Origin: Cylindrobasidium torrendii FP15055 ss-10
Taxonomy: Eukaryota > Basidiomycota > Agaricomycetes > Agaricales > Physalacriaceae
DNA length: 64,000 bases
Direction of reading: 5' to 3'
Assembly: GCA_000934385.1 (NCBI GenBank)
Contig: KN880467.1
Location: forward strand, 1 to 64,000
How positions within the stretch are numbered: position 1 is the stretch's first letter; each line of letters begins with the position of its first letter. Positions 1 to 10,025 of this stretch are shown here, piece after piece. The position numbers and the translations under genes were made by a program. Below the pieces are notes generated by a model. That model made no database searches. It was not told where the DNA came from and saw only the letters and a program-made list of their open reading frames with translations.

Positions 1-816
1 ATCAAAATGTGTAGCTATTTCAATTCCCATCATATTTTGTATACTAACTTATGAACGGTTTTGATGGGGGTTGCTTGATTTTTGCGCTCCCAAAAATTTG
101 TGAAAAAGTTGTATACCCAAATCGACTTAGAATCGAATTTCCGTGAACTTTTGTATACTAAGTTCGAGGTCGATTTTCACGAAAATCGATATTTTCAAAT
201 CGCTAAGGACAAACACCAGCCAGGCGCAACCGGCCAAAATGACCGCAGTTGCTCCCAGCCGGTACACGAGTGATCAGCGCAGCCACATGTGTACCGTGAT
301 TGGACGCGAGCCTAAAAGCCTTTATGCATTATGGCTCACGGCACCATGAACTCGACAAAAAGGTGTCACAAGGAGCTTCTGTTCAGTGTAATGGTGCACC
401 CTGCAACAAACTTTCGTTTGGCTGGCATGCAGCGATTTTACCCTTTCATGAAAGCCTGGAGGACCAAGCCAGATGTCTTATCCAAAAGGTCAGAATTTGG
501 CAACTTAAAGCCACCAGTACTATGCGCTCCCAAGGAAAGAACCCTCGCAGCTTAACATGAGAAGCTTATGCGTTCAGTCTGGTCTGCTACAATTTATTCA
601 AACCATTGTTCGGCTGTTTGCGATTCGAAGGGAATACGCAAGAGGAGCTTAAGGACCTTGTGCTATGTGCCAACTTGAATTCCATACTACATATTACATA
701 CTGTTGAGAGTCACTGCGCATACTTTACATGTTTGTTTTATCCAATCTAAAATAACCAACGACTCAGCCTGCCAGTTAATACACGGCCTTTATCAACGAC
801 TGTCACTCAATGCTGT
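1..816. other. Gene-free left edge
   Basis: No open frame here resembles a protein. The longest is 132 codons, lies on the plus strand and mostly overlaps the opposite strand of the first W gene. The first 200 bases are AT-rich and contain short direct repeats, unlike the rest of the window. This could be the end of a repeat or an old mobile element beginning outside the window, but no terminal repeat or transposase is visible. Confidence 0.4.
35..161. repeat. Short direct repeat pair in AT-rich DNA
   Basis: The 13-mer TTTTGTATACTAA occurs exactly at 35-47 and 149-161. A related GTTGTATACC lies between the copies. The core GTATAC is a palindrome. The surrounding 100-200 bases are also rich in ATCGA/TCGAT words. 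Its origin is unknown. Confidence 0.35.
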
Positions 817-1677
817 TCAGCTTTCCATCCCTTCCGCCGAAAACACTTCCCTGAGAGAACTCGGAGAACCAGCAGCCCTTCTCCTCAGTGACTCTGTAGG
901 GAACCAACGGAGCGTGTCCTCTGGCTTTTGTGTCAAGCATCGGGCCTTTGGTGTATCAGAAGGCCTCTCAAACCTCCTCGGATCGTTCTTCCACTTCTCG
1001 AAACGCTCGAGCGTGACCTCAGCCCGTTGCTTATACCGCACTTGGGCGCGCGAAGCATCGTAAATGTCGCATGCCGCATCCCAGACTGGAGCGGGAATAT
1101 ATACACAGCGATGCGGACGCGGTTCAAGGCCGTCGTCGGCTAGTTGGATCAGCTGACGAATGAGAGGAGGGCAATAATCGACCAAAGACCAATGCGCCCT
1201 CATCATATCTGCCAGCTCCTTGCGATACGCGCTCTCTCGAACGTTGAGCGCGATATCGCGAGAAACAAGGTCGTCAGAAATGAGGCACTCTGGGATCCAT
1301 TTGCGTATGCGGAGAAGGTGATAAGCCACTTGAAATTCGGGTGTCTTGTAAACACGCTCTAGCAGCTCTCCAGGAGAACCATGAGCCTCGAGAAGGGGAG
1401 CAATATCATTGGCATGGGTGTAGTTCGACGGCCAGAGCTCTCGAAGTTCGATTGTTGCATCGCCAGTGAGGGTCCGGATGAGCACTGGCTTGGGGCATTG
1501 AGCGTGCCAGGAGTCAAGTATGATGAGAACGGCGGTTGCGAAGGCACAGACGGGGTCCCAAGCGAGACGCTCGGCGCAATCAGGCCCTTCGAAGTCGAAA
1601 TATTCGTAAGGGATCGATGAACGAGGGCCGAAGCGGTCTCCATCTCGAGACGGGGAATATTCATCGTCGGAAGACAT
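817..1677 (-). CDS. W-family protein 1 (uncharacterised, intronless)
   Basis: A single open exon encodes about 286 residues of unknown function. The start at 1677 is preferred over an in-frame ATG at 1764 because a TATA box lies at 1741-1750, inside the longer version. The N terminus is acidic and Ser/Asp-rich. The middle is helical and hydrophobic (CAFATAVLIILDSWH). The C-terminal third carries the family signature FEKWKNxPxRFxRPSDTP. It is clearly related to the two W genes upstream (2053-2919, 3673-4548) but is the most diverged and lacks their basic N-terminal RLRDVxRQL segment. The absence of introns contrasts with almost every other gene here. I recognise no domain and assign no function. 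Confidence 0.65.
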   Translation of the reverse strand: MSSDDEYSPSRDGDRFGPRSSIPYEYFDFEGPDCAERLAWDPVCAFATAVLIILDSWHAQCPKPVLIRTLTGDATIELRELWPSNYTHANDIAPLLEAHGSPGELLERVYKTPEFQVAYHLLRIRKWIPECLISDDLVSRDIALNVRESAYRKELADMMRAHWSLVDYCPPLIRQLIQLADDGLEPRPHRCVYIPAPVWDAACDIYDASRAQVRYKQRAEVTLERFEKWKNDPRRFERPSDTPKARCLTQKPEDTLRWFPTESLRRRAAGSPSSLREVFSAEGMES

Positions 1678-1740
1678 CGGTTGTACAAAAAGCGAGTGAC
1701 GAGTTGTGAGTAGGTTGTCTTTGATTTTCCTCGTTCGATG

Positions 1741-1750
1741 CTTTATATAC
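1741..1750 (-). promoter_or_regulatory. TATA box of W gene 1
   Basis: Read on the minus strand this is GTATATAAAG, about 65 bases upstream of the chosen start codon, a normal position for a TATA element. It supports the shorter reading frame. Confidence 0.5.
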
Positions 1751-1835
1751 CCAGGGGATAACAAAGAGTTGATGGCCTGCCTCGCTGACTAATCGGACAG
1801 CGGTCCATTGTTCGATCCAGGACTTGACGTTAACA

Positions 1836-2040
1836 ATGACCCGATCGTGTCTACTTGGAAAATACCCGTTCGATGGTCTTCATTCCCATGGCCAAGACAA
1901 TTCTCCTTCATTGTATCACCATTCCTGACTGTTCTTCTGCTTGCTCTAATTGGGACCACGCTCGGAGTGGGTGCAAATCGTACTTACAAACATACTATTA
2001 AATCCGATATCTTTCTAAACTACCAATGGACCGGGGATTT
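1836..2040. repeat. 3' flank of W2, duplicated behind W3
   Basis: The DNA downstream of W2 resembles that downstream of W3 (about 3500-3660). Shared words in the same order include CCGATC.TGTC, AAAA.ACCCGT.CGATG and ATC.ATATCTTTxTxAACTAC. The duplication that made W2 and W3 therefore included the 3' flank. No gene is visible in 1678-2052. Confidence 0.5.
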
Positions 2041-2052
2041 CAAAAAAAGTAA

Positions 2053-2919
2053 TCAAGTAAGCTGTCTCTTGAGCGGGGATCCTGGACGCTTTTCTGGTAC
2101 CTTCTTGGGGCGCCATGCGAGCTCCCGCGCATTATCCCTTTCCACAAGATGTTGTGCTCGCGGTGTATCGCTCGGTCGTTTGAACCTCTCCGGAGAGTTC
2201 TTCCACTTCTCAAATTTCGCCCTTGAGACTTCCTTCCTCTCCTTGTACTTGATCTCGTTTCGAGACCCCTCAAATATCTCCTTCATCAAGTTCCACACCG
2301 TTAGAGGAACGATCACGAAGCCATGGTGCCGGCCATACTGGCTCTCAACCTCTTTCACTGCTTGAGTAAGGCCGCGAGGGTCGTACTTAGCGAGGGCTGT
2401 AAGTCCGTAGCGCCCTGCATAATAGTCCGTAACGTAATCAAGGAAGTCCTGTTCCTCCTCTGCTGCTGCATCAGAGAGCAACTCGCTTGGCCATATACCC
2501 ATAGCTAGAATTCCACAGTAAGCAGCTCGAAATGCGTTTGTGCCGAAGTTCGTGGTAAGAAGGTCGTCTGCCGCTCCGTACGCCTCGAGAAGTGGGCGGT
2601 AGTCCATTGAGTCCATGGAGCCACTGCCAGCCCAGAGTCGCATCATTCCACCTACGGAACCTGTTGGACTGGAAATGGTAACTATCACGGGGCGGTATGG
2701 TTCTGAGTTATGATACGAGTCCAAGAGAATGAGGAATGCCGACGCGATGACCAAATCCGGATTCTGCGTAGCCAAGTGTTCGCTATCAGGATGTGTAAAG
2801 TCGAACAGCTTTGCAGGCTCCCGACTCTTATTGGCGCTGAGGTTCTCAGATTCATCTTCTAGTAGCTGCCTCTTGACATCGCGAAGCCGTTTGGGACTCA
2901 GGCCGTCCTCGAGAGACAT
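2053..2919 (-). CDS. W-family protein 2 (uncharacterised, intronless)
   Basis: An intronless frame of about 288 residues from the Met at 2919. An in-frame ATG at 3066 would add 49 residues, but these overlap DNA conserved as promoter between W2 and W3, including a TATA-like CATAAAAGG near 3000. The protein begins with a basic RLRDVKRQL segment. A conserved KLFDFxHPDSE block and a hydrophobic DLVIASAFLILLDS stretch follow. The signature FEKWKNSPERFKRPSDTPRA is near the end, followed by a basic Pro-rich tail. It is close to W3 along its whole length. Function unknown. Confidence 0.7.
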   Translation of the reverse strand: MSLEDGLSPKRLRDVKRQLLEDESENLSANKSREPAKLFDFTHPDSEHLATQNPDLVIASAFLILLDSYHNSEPYRPVIVTISSPTGSVGGMMRLWAGSGSMDSMDYRPLLEAYGAADDLLTTNFGTNAFRAAYCGILAMGIWPSELLSDAAAEEEQDFLDYVTDYYAGRYGLTALAKYDPRGLTQAVKEVESQYGRHHGFVIVPLTVWNLMKEIFEGSRNEIKYKERKEVSRAKFEKWKNSPERFKRPSDTPRAQHLVERDNARELAWRPKKVPEKRPGSPLKRQLT

Positions 2920-3159
2920 ACTCAGGATGAATGGAAGGACGATAGTAGACTGTAGTGATGTGGGAGTTCTAAGGTTTGAAACCACACAGCATGGTCCTTT
3001 TATGTCGGACAGGCTTGCCACGAGGCTCTTACAAATGGTTCTTTGTTTGATCAGGAAGCTCAACACAAAGCCGCATAATTGTTACATCCACGGTGACCAT
3101 AGCAACTTTTGCAGTACAAAAAACATGAGAAAAGATCCAAACAGGTCGCAGAAATAGGC

Positions 3160-3470
3160 CTGCACGCGCGCTTTGGCGTACTCGCATTTCGCAGGCAGGC
3201 TAAGCAAGGGTGTGCGTCTCTGTCCGGATGCGCTCTGCGTTGTCGTCGATAGTCATCGAGTATTAGCGAGGTGAAAAGACCGGCAACACTTCTGACTATC
3301 AGTGTCTGGAGACTCTGATTATGGTACGCACGCTTCATAGTGAGCAAGAACGTCTCGGTGTTTGTGAGATCCAGTTTTTCAGTTCTCGTTCTTTCAATAC
3401 GCAAAGTCAAGCTCAAAGATCAAGTATGATCCGTACAATATCTCGGCGTTGGTCACATAGATGATAGCTC
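3160..3470 (-). pseudogene. Truncated, broken copy of the F-box gene
   Basis: This segment matches an internal part of the F-box gene at 5072-7392, on the same strand. The conserved region covers the exon ending in MKRxYxxSLQ (compare TETFLLTMKRAYHNQSLQ here with TKTFMLMKRSYNRSLQ there), the following intron, and the start of the next exon (IDDNxxxIRxxxxxLA). Near 3208 the reading frame has an in-frame TAG just after that block, and the codons that follow no longer match well. The F-box, the zinc-finger region and the C terminus are missing. It lies between W2 and W3 exactly where the intact F-box gene lies relative to W3, so it is the remnant left by a W+F-box block duplication. Confidence 0.65.
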
Positions 3471-3672
3471 TCATATCTTCATTACATAACAATCTTGAAC
3501 AATGCACCGATCATGTCCCGTCGGAAAACACCCGTCCGATGCCTCCATATTCTTTTCCAAGAGAGCCTCTTGATTTCATGGCTCTTCGGTTTCAAGAAGA
3601 CTTGATTCACGAATTCCTTTCAAAATCGATATCTTTTTGAACTACTAATTGACTAGAGAAGGTCAACGATGG

Positions 3673-4548
3673 TTAAGCAAGCCGTCTCTTAAGCGGGGAT
3701 CCTGAACGCTTAGCAGGCGCCTTCTTGGGGCGCCATACGAGCTCCCGCGCATTATCCCTTTCCACGAGATGCCGTGCTCTCGGTGTATCGCTCGGCTGTT
3801 TATACCTCTCAGGAGAGTTTTTCCACTTCTCAAATTTCTCCCTTGAAATTTCCTTCCTCTCCTTGTACTTTATCTCGTTTCGAGAGTCTTCAAATATCTC
3901 CTCCATCAAGTCCCATACCGCTTCGGGAACGACGAGAAAGCCATGGTGCCGTTCATACTCGTTCTCAACTACTTTCACCGTTTGGGCAAGGCCGCGAGGG
4001 TTATAATTAGTCAGCGCTGTGAGTCCGTAGCGTCCTTCATAAAAGGCGGTAACGTAGCGAAGGAAATATGCTTCCTCTTCTGCTGCTAAATCGGAGAGCA
4101 GCTCACTTGGCCATATATTGAGGGACAGAATCCCACAGTATGCAGCTCGAAATGCGTTTGTGCCGAAGGACTTGGTAAGAAGGTCGTTTGGTGCTCCGTA
4201 CGCCTCAAGAAGTGCGCGGTGGTCCATTGGGTTCAAGGACTCAGGATTCCAGACTTGGACCATCTCGTCAATGAATCCTTCCGTATTGGATAGAATAACC
4301 TCGACGGATGAGTAGTAATTTGACTCATGGAACGAGTCCAGGAGAATGAGCAAGGCAGACGCAATGACCAAATCTGGATCCTGGATAGCCAGGCGTTCAC
4401 TGTCAGGATGCAGAAAATCGAACAGCTTCACAGATTCCTGATTTTCACTGGCGCGGCGGCGTTTCCTATTTTCTTCTCGTTGTAGTTGCCTCTGGACATC
4501 GCGCAGCCGGAAGGGATCCTTTTTCTTTTTGGTGGCGGCAGGTGGCAT
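3673..4548 (-). CDS. W-family protein 3 (uncharacterised, intronless)
   Basis: An intronless frame of 291 residues with an obvious start (MPPAATKKKK). The very basic N terminus (KKKK, then RKRRR near residue 30) resembles a nuclear localisation signal. The KLFDFLHPDSE block, the hydrophobic VIASALLILLDS segment and the C-terminal signature FEKWKNSPERYKQPSDTPRA follow. The last 35 residues (KPKK, KRSGSPLKRRLA type) are basic. It is nearly collinear with W2. About 100 bases of upstream DNA, including CCTTTTAAG in place of a TATA box, are also shared with W2, so the promoter was duplicated too. Function unknown. Confidence 0.75.
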   Translation of the reverse strand: MPPAATKKKKDPFRLRDVQRQLQREENRKRRRASENQESVKLFDFLHPDSERLAIQDPDLVIASALLILLDSFHESNYYSSVEVILSNTEGFIDEMVQVWNPESLNPMDHRALLEAYGAPNDLLTKSFGTNAFRAAYCGILSLNIWPSELLSDLAAEEEAYFLRYVTAFYEGRYGLTALTNYNPRGLAQTVKVVENEYERHHGFLVVPEAVWDLMEEIFEDSRNEIKYKERKEISREKFEKWKNSPERYKQPSDTPRARHLVERDNARELVWRPKKAPAKRSGSPLKRRLA

Positions 4549-5071
4549 GCTGAGGATGAAGTAGTGTTGGTGTGGTAATGTGGGTTCGGTGCCAGAAGTT
4601 GTCCTTTTAAGTTGGACAGACCCACCTCGAGGCTCTTACAAATGCTGCTTTGTTCAATCGGGAGGCTTACCCCAAAGCCACATCCGCGATGACCACAGAT
4701 CTGTGCAGTTCGAACAACGCGAGAAAAGATCTCTTAGAAAAAGGATCAATTGTCTAGACAAATGACCTCGCGAGCTTGCAACTCTTGCATCAAGACCAGA
4801 CGCGAGGTCGGATACTCTGTTTCGTACAATGAGTCTGTAAAATTGAAAGAGTTGGCGAAATTGTAGTGAAAAACAATAGTCATTAATGTATTACAATGGT
4901 CAGATACACCCTGTTCCATTGACACCTATCATGTCGTCTTCTGGAGCGGGGCCTTTGGCGGTTTCTTCAACACCAACTCTTCGGTCGTATAGAAGTCCTC
5001 GTCTCGTGTATCCTTGATCTTATGCCTGCTGTAGCGTCAGCATCAAGGCAGACGAAAAACATAATGCCACT
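4549..5071. other. W3 promoter and spacer
   Basis: The first 100 or so bases match the 5' flank of W2 (shared words such as CGAGGCTCTTACAAATG and the CAAAGCC segment). The rest, up to the F-box gene stop codon, shows no open frame that I trust. Confidence 0.45.
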
Positions 5072-7392
5072 TTACATTGCCGTGAGATGCGACCTGAGCC
5101 CGTGCCATGTCAACGCAGACTGTGGGCTCGCATTTGTCGACGCCGCACCCTCCCCGTCAGCATCGATTGTCTCAAGGCCCATCCCCTCCATATTCCAATC
5201 ATCCGCACCTCGCCTCTGTGAACAGTGCCGACACCCGTACACTCGCTTTTCACGGAGGTGGTTGAGTCGTTTGTCATGCTTATTCGACAGCTTTACTGCC
5301 AGTCCTGTCGTCAACGGATGGCGCAGAACCACATCCGCCTCGCCTTTCTCGAGCAATTCTACGTCCATGCTCTCATGCCGGTGTGAATGTCCGACTAGCT
5401 GCGTCGAAGATAGTACGATGACCCCCGGACAACTTTTGCAGAGAATCCTTGCGCCGATAACTACAAAGTCAGCATGTGCGCTTGATTTTGCAGCATCGAT
5501 GTTGGCCAGGTCAAGGACCTTGTTGATAACACGAACGGCCTACAGAACGCGTGAGTTAAGGACTGGCCAAAGTACAAGAACGGTCGCACCTTGTCATCTT
5601 TGGAGAATCGGTGCGCCTGCCACTCTTCTCCCTTCTTCTTGCCCACCGCGGGACACTGATGCGCACACACGCCATGATAGTCAAATCCACCGGCGCTCAA
5701 ATACTTTGCCTCCAGATGCGTGCACTGCGTGCAGACATACCGTGCATTGACGCGCTCCACGGGATGCACCTCCTTCTCTACCACTTTCGTCGCATTGAGG
5801 CCTAGTATGCCCAAGAGATGGCCCTTGACCATCTTCCTCCATTGGTTCAAGTCGCGCTGGATCATCAAGCCCGCCACCTGCGTCTCGAGTTCCTTGTCTA
5901 CTTTGAGGGCGTCGTGGTTCGTCTGTAACGTCGCAATAAAGGGCAGCTTGCGGAAAATCGGCAGTGGTGGGAGAGGCAAATTCGAGGGCTTTGCGAGCAT
6001 GCGACTATAGTGGGCAGACACCTGTTCGCGAGCTTTGGCGTACTCGTGCTCTGCACGCCGGTTGGAGCGTCGCTGAGCAAGGTCATCCATCTGAGCCCGG
6101 ATGAGCGGCATGTTGTCGTCGATGTCTATTGAAAATCAGTATGCTATGGCATTTGGGAGGACTAACAGCACCTTTTGCTTCCATTTCTTGGAGACTCCGG
6201 TTATACGAGCGCTTCATGAGCATAAATGTTTTGGTGTTGATGAAATCCCACTCGTTCAGTTCCCGTTGTGAAGTTAGCTCCCTTATACTAGCACATTTCA
6301 ATCAACAGAGGCGTGTTCAAAGATAAGATTTCGTACAATCTCTCGTTGTTGCCCACGACCCGCTCGTATTTGATGTTGTGGGCTAGCGCCCAGGAATAAA
6401 GGCTAACGTAGAAAGGCATCATGATGGCGGTTTTGCGTGCCATTCTTGCCAAGTTCTAGAGATCATTGGTATCTCAGACAAAGAAGGGCGGAAGACACAC
6501 TCTGGCATTCGCTGCGCTGGCGCTGGGTTGCGCGGACGACTCGACATGCGACTCGATGGCGCGGTTCCAATCCACTGTTCGTATCGCTCGTTTGCCAGCA
6601 GGCCCTACTAGACGGTTAGAACGGCTAGGATGGTATTTCTCATCTGCTCACAACAAGTAGGATCTCGATCTAAGGCACAGTGAGTACGGCTAAGCCATTC
6701 AAGGAAGAGGGATCGTACACGGGTCGTCAAATGCGAAAACGTTAGACGATTCTGCGACGAGGCATGAGTTGATCATATTGAGCTGCCACTCTGGTATACG
6801 GGGTATTGATGGTAGGACAGAGTGAGTGACCACGAATGTAACGCGCCTATGGGACATGAGTCTCAACGACAGGTCCAATTTAAAATGCCTGACTTTTGTA
6901 TCTCTTCGTTGCATTTGCGCTGGAAACAGTAAGTAGGGATAGAATGGCATGTGACAGCGACGGACTCCTTTGCACAAATACAGCCTCAGCGCAAACGACG
7001 TATATCTGCCCACCGCCTTACCGCACACCTTGCTTTGAACTAAGCATGATACTCGTAGGCAATGGAAGAGCACGCACCTCGCAATTCCCGGTATCATAAA
7101 CCAATGCAGCATAAGCTGATTCCGTCAGGTATCTTGGCTTTTCAGGCAGCGGCGCGGGTGGTGCATGCGTGCGTGCATGTCTCCAGATGTACTCTGCAGG
7201 ACTCGACAACAGCGTTCTGCAGAAGAACTTTGACGCTCTGCAGAGAGAAAGAACATCTTGCGGCGAGTTGGTGTACAAAAGGACTTCGGCGATGAGCTCG
7301 AACGGGAGCAGCGCAATGTGGCATGGGGGTAGATTTTCTTGCGCTGCAGCTTGCTTTGCGTTCATTCTTTGCTTTTTGGATGGGTGGGGCAT
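5072..7392 (-). CDS. F-box protein with a Cys-rich region
   Basis: A multi-exon gene for a probable substrate adaptor of an SCF ubiquitin ligase. Exon 1 (7392-7078, 105 codons) carries the F-box, LPFELIAEVLLYTNSPQDVLSL...FCRTLL. A Cys-rich stretch follows (VCGKA...YLC, then CNEE), likely a small zinc-binding unit, split by introns I cannot place exactly. Exons I can place end at 6172, then 6125-5590 and 5539-5072, which join in frame. The second of these holds further Cys/His pairs (YVCTQCTHLEA, GVCAHQC) and the last holds ILCKSC and YGCRHC, so Cys pairs recur through the protein. A partial copy lies at 3160-3470. The substrate is unknown. The family is expanded in Rhizoctonia-like fungi as far as I know. 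The middle exons (6300-7070) are the uncertain part. Confidence 0.7.
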
Positions 7393-7742
7393 CCTGATAT
7401 TCCGAAAGATGTTATATTGGCAACGAGCGAGCCGGTGAAGCGCGATTAAATGATGGTGGGCGGAAGTCAAGGTGCAGACCCAAGCGAAACCCTCGGGCCG
7501 AGGTGCGGGGTGATTGCGTCCTGACCTTTGACCACCATCATGAGTCCTTCAATACTTCAGTCCACTTCCAGATAACCGATGAGCTTGATTTGTTCTGCTG
7601 CCTGGATGCCGGCGCCCATTACATCAAATGTAAATACACATCTGCTCAAACGATATATTCACAAAGGTCCGTCAAAACATCCTTGTCCATTTGTTTTATC
7701 CTCCGAGGCCTTCACTCCGGCTTACCCATATGTGCGAACCAC
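7393..7742. other. Spacer upstream of the F-box gene
   Basis: It contains the F-box promoter and the 3' flank of the next minus-strand gene. No separate gene or conserved element is visible. Confidence 0.4.
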
Positions 7743-8378
7743 TCATAAACACGAAAAGTCATCTGTTTGTGGGCTCAGCTCGGTCGACCATAAGAACTCC
7801 GCGAACGACATACCAGATGGATCGACAGTTACAGCGCCAGACACAGCCGTTGTTCCCGCTCCATCCTCGACCTTGAAGCTGATTTGGCCGCCTTGAACCG
7901 TCAATCTTGAGGTTGTCTCGACGATGAGGTGTCTATGCCACATACCAGCAGGATATCGGACGACCCAATCATAGACCGCAGTGGCATTTGTGACGACCGA
8001 TGGCTCAGCATGCGCCAGGTCATCGGGAGGCGCGATACTGCATTATCCATCGTCAGCCCAAAGCCAGCACCAGTCACAAATATTGTGGCCACGATGAACT
8101 CGATAGCGGAAGGACGTACGTGACTGTGTACCAAGCTAGGTAAATCTGTGAGCCTCGTTCTACGCACTTTACATTGAAATTGATTCACGTTTGCCGCCTG
8201 ACCAAGTGAGGGTGGTCTTTTCGCATTGCTTGAGAGAGGCAGGGCTGTTTGCTCGTTGGGTAAAGCACCACGCTGTAAGAGAGACTGCGACATACGTGTC
8301 GGCCGTCAGTGTCTGGGCCGTATCCTGTGCTGCAGCGAGTACGAAAAGGACAGGTAGGAAAATAATAGGAAGTTGCAT
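7743..8378 (-). CDS. Small secreted Kre9/KNH-type protein
   Basis: Six exons (8378-8296, 8244-8189, 8135-8120, 8037-7946, 7891-7814, 7762-7743) sum to 345 nt and give 114 residues in one frame. A signal peptide (MQLPIIFLPVLFVLAAAQ) is followed by the hallmarks of the Kre9/KNH-like N-terminal fold: NTP-like ADTPASLKQC, then TLTWSGG, then an Ile-rich strand, a WVV strand and the last strand pair ISFKVEDGAGTTAVS. It ends DDFSCL, the last Cys probably pairing with the early one. In this family the domain is usually followed by a Ser/Thr-rich region and a GPI signal. Both are missing, so the product should be freely secreted. Exon 3 is only 16 nt and exon 6 only 20 nt. Confidence 0.8.
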
Positions 8379-10025
8379 TCTATCCTTACTGTAAGTTAGA
8401 GAGATGGGAGGAATATATGAATGAATGTTTGTGCATCAGTGCTTTTTATACTGCGCTCGAACGGAGGTCAATGACCGTCGTTATTGTGCAGAGCGCGTCC
8501 AGCCCGCCTGTCAACCAGGTGCCGTGGAGTCCGTTTTGTTTCAGGGATCCAACTACAACTACGCTATCGCCGGTCATCGCAGTACTGCCATCCAACCTCG
8601 TCATCAGCGCTCAGCTCTGGATTTCTGAGCGTCTGCGCGCTCTTACATACAAAGGAAAGGGCAACTGCCTTTTCGAGCGAATAACGCCGATCAAGAACGC
8701 GGACCGGCATCGTTTCATCGGATTGTCTGCGCTTTTGTGGGATGTAGCAGCTCTCCCTAGTATGTTTTGAACTGCCTCACGATGGGAAGCTTAACGTAGG
8801 CTTGTCTGCCAGGTATGTTTGTATCAGGGTTTGCTGCTGAACTCTGCTATTACCAGCGCTGTGCTGAGACTAATAGGCAGGTACTGGTCAATCAGATTAC
8901 AGAGCCGACTAGTAGCTGGGACAAGAGCTCGAAGTTGGCACTACGATGAAGATATCCGTATGATAGTGTACCCTTGCGGAACAAATCAATCCTCACGCAG
9001 TTTAGAGACATGATAATGCGCGTGCGTGTGGAATGCAGAAGTAGTACACACAGTAGCTCTAATCAGTAGGAGCGTGTGTACCTCTCAGAGTATCATAACA
9101 CACGAAGGTTGCCCGAGTTTACACTCTTGTGTTCAGGCGTTCAACTTCGTTCAGCGCTTCAGCGATCAAGTCACATCTGTTATATAGTAACTTTGAGGAC
9201 CATGGTCATTGACAGCGCGAGACATGGTATATGACGGATTGAAAGGTCCCTTCCGACGGCACTGACTGTGCGCATCAGTACGAATCGTATGAACAACTTA
9301 CATCGTGCACTAGTGAGTTGCGAGCGACTCGAGTCAAGTTCGCCCTCTAATAGTAATACTCTACCAATCGGCATGTCTTCGCAGACTTTGCTAGCGGACT
9401 ATAAACTACATGCTAATCCAAGTTTAGAAACAGGACACCCATACTTGGCAACAAAACAGGCCAGGCCCGGTACCCTGGCATTGCTCAAATGGGGCAATCA
9501 GGGAATGCGATTAGCTTAACTTGTTAGAAGGTCATGAGCGTGGGAAGGATACAAATTCTGCAGCGAGGTGGAAAAACCGCAAGGAAACAAGCTTTAGCTT
9601 GACGGCTCCACGCTCGGGTTCAGCTCGAGTCCGTCGCTACGCAGTAATAGCCTCTTACAAGGCACCTTGTACCAAATTCCATTTCCAATGCTTCGCCGGC
9701 CTTCCGAGCCTGGGCTCGCGATACCATAATGAGCCATTGGAAAACATTCTTTCTACTGTATCCTTGGGAGGATCTCTTGGGCTCAACAAGGCTCGCCGCT
9801 CGACACTGACAGGGACGACGCACGAGGAGCCGAGTGGCGCAGACTAAATTGGTAGGCGCGATCACAAAGTGTGGGTTTTGATCCGACGCTGACTATATAG
9901 CAGCGCGTCCAGTCTTGTCAAGACTGTGATACTTCGCTCTCCATCGCTCTTCCACAGACCATCATTGTCTATCGCGAATACAAAGCGACACTGTATTTTT
10001 CCCTCTTCTAATAGGACTTTAAACG
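8379..10025. other. 1.6-kb stretch without a recognisable gene
   Basis: Frames of up to 117 codons occur (8417-8770 and 9521-9847 on plus), but none has a domain, a signal peptide or a convincing intron pattern. A tRNA-like segment lies at 9824-9894. The last 100 bases are the promoter of the phosphatase gene. Confidence 0.4.
9824..9894 (+). other. tRNA-like degenerate segment (possible SINE or tRNA relic)
   Basis: It contains an A-box-like GTGGCGCAGAC...TTGGTAGG and, about 30 bases later, a B-box-like GGGTTTTGATCC, spaced as in a tRNA. No proper acceptor stem or T stem can be formed, so it is not a functional tRNA. It may be a tRNA pseudogene or the head of a tRNA-derived SINE. Confidence 0.25.
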
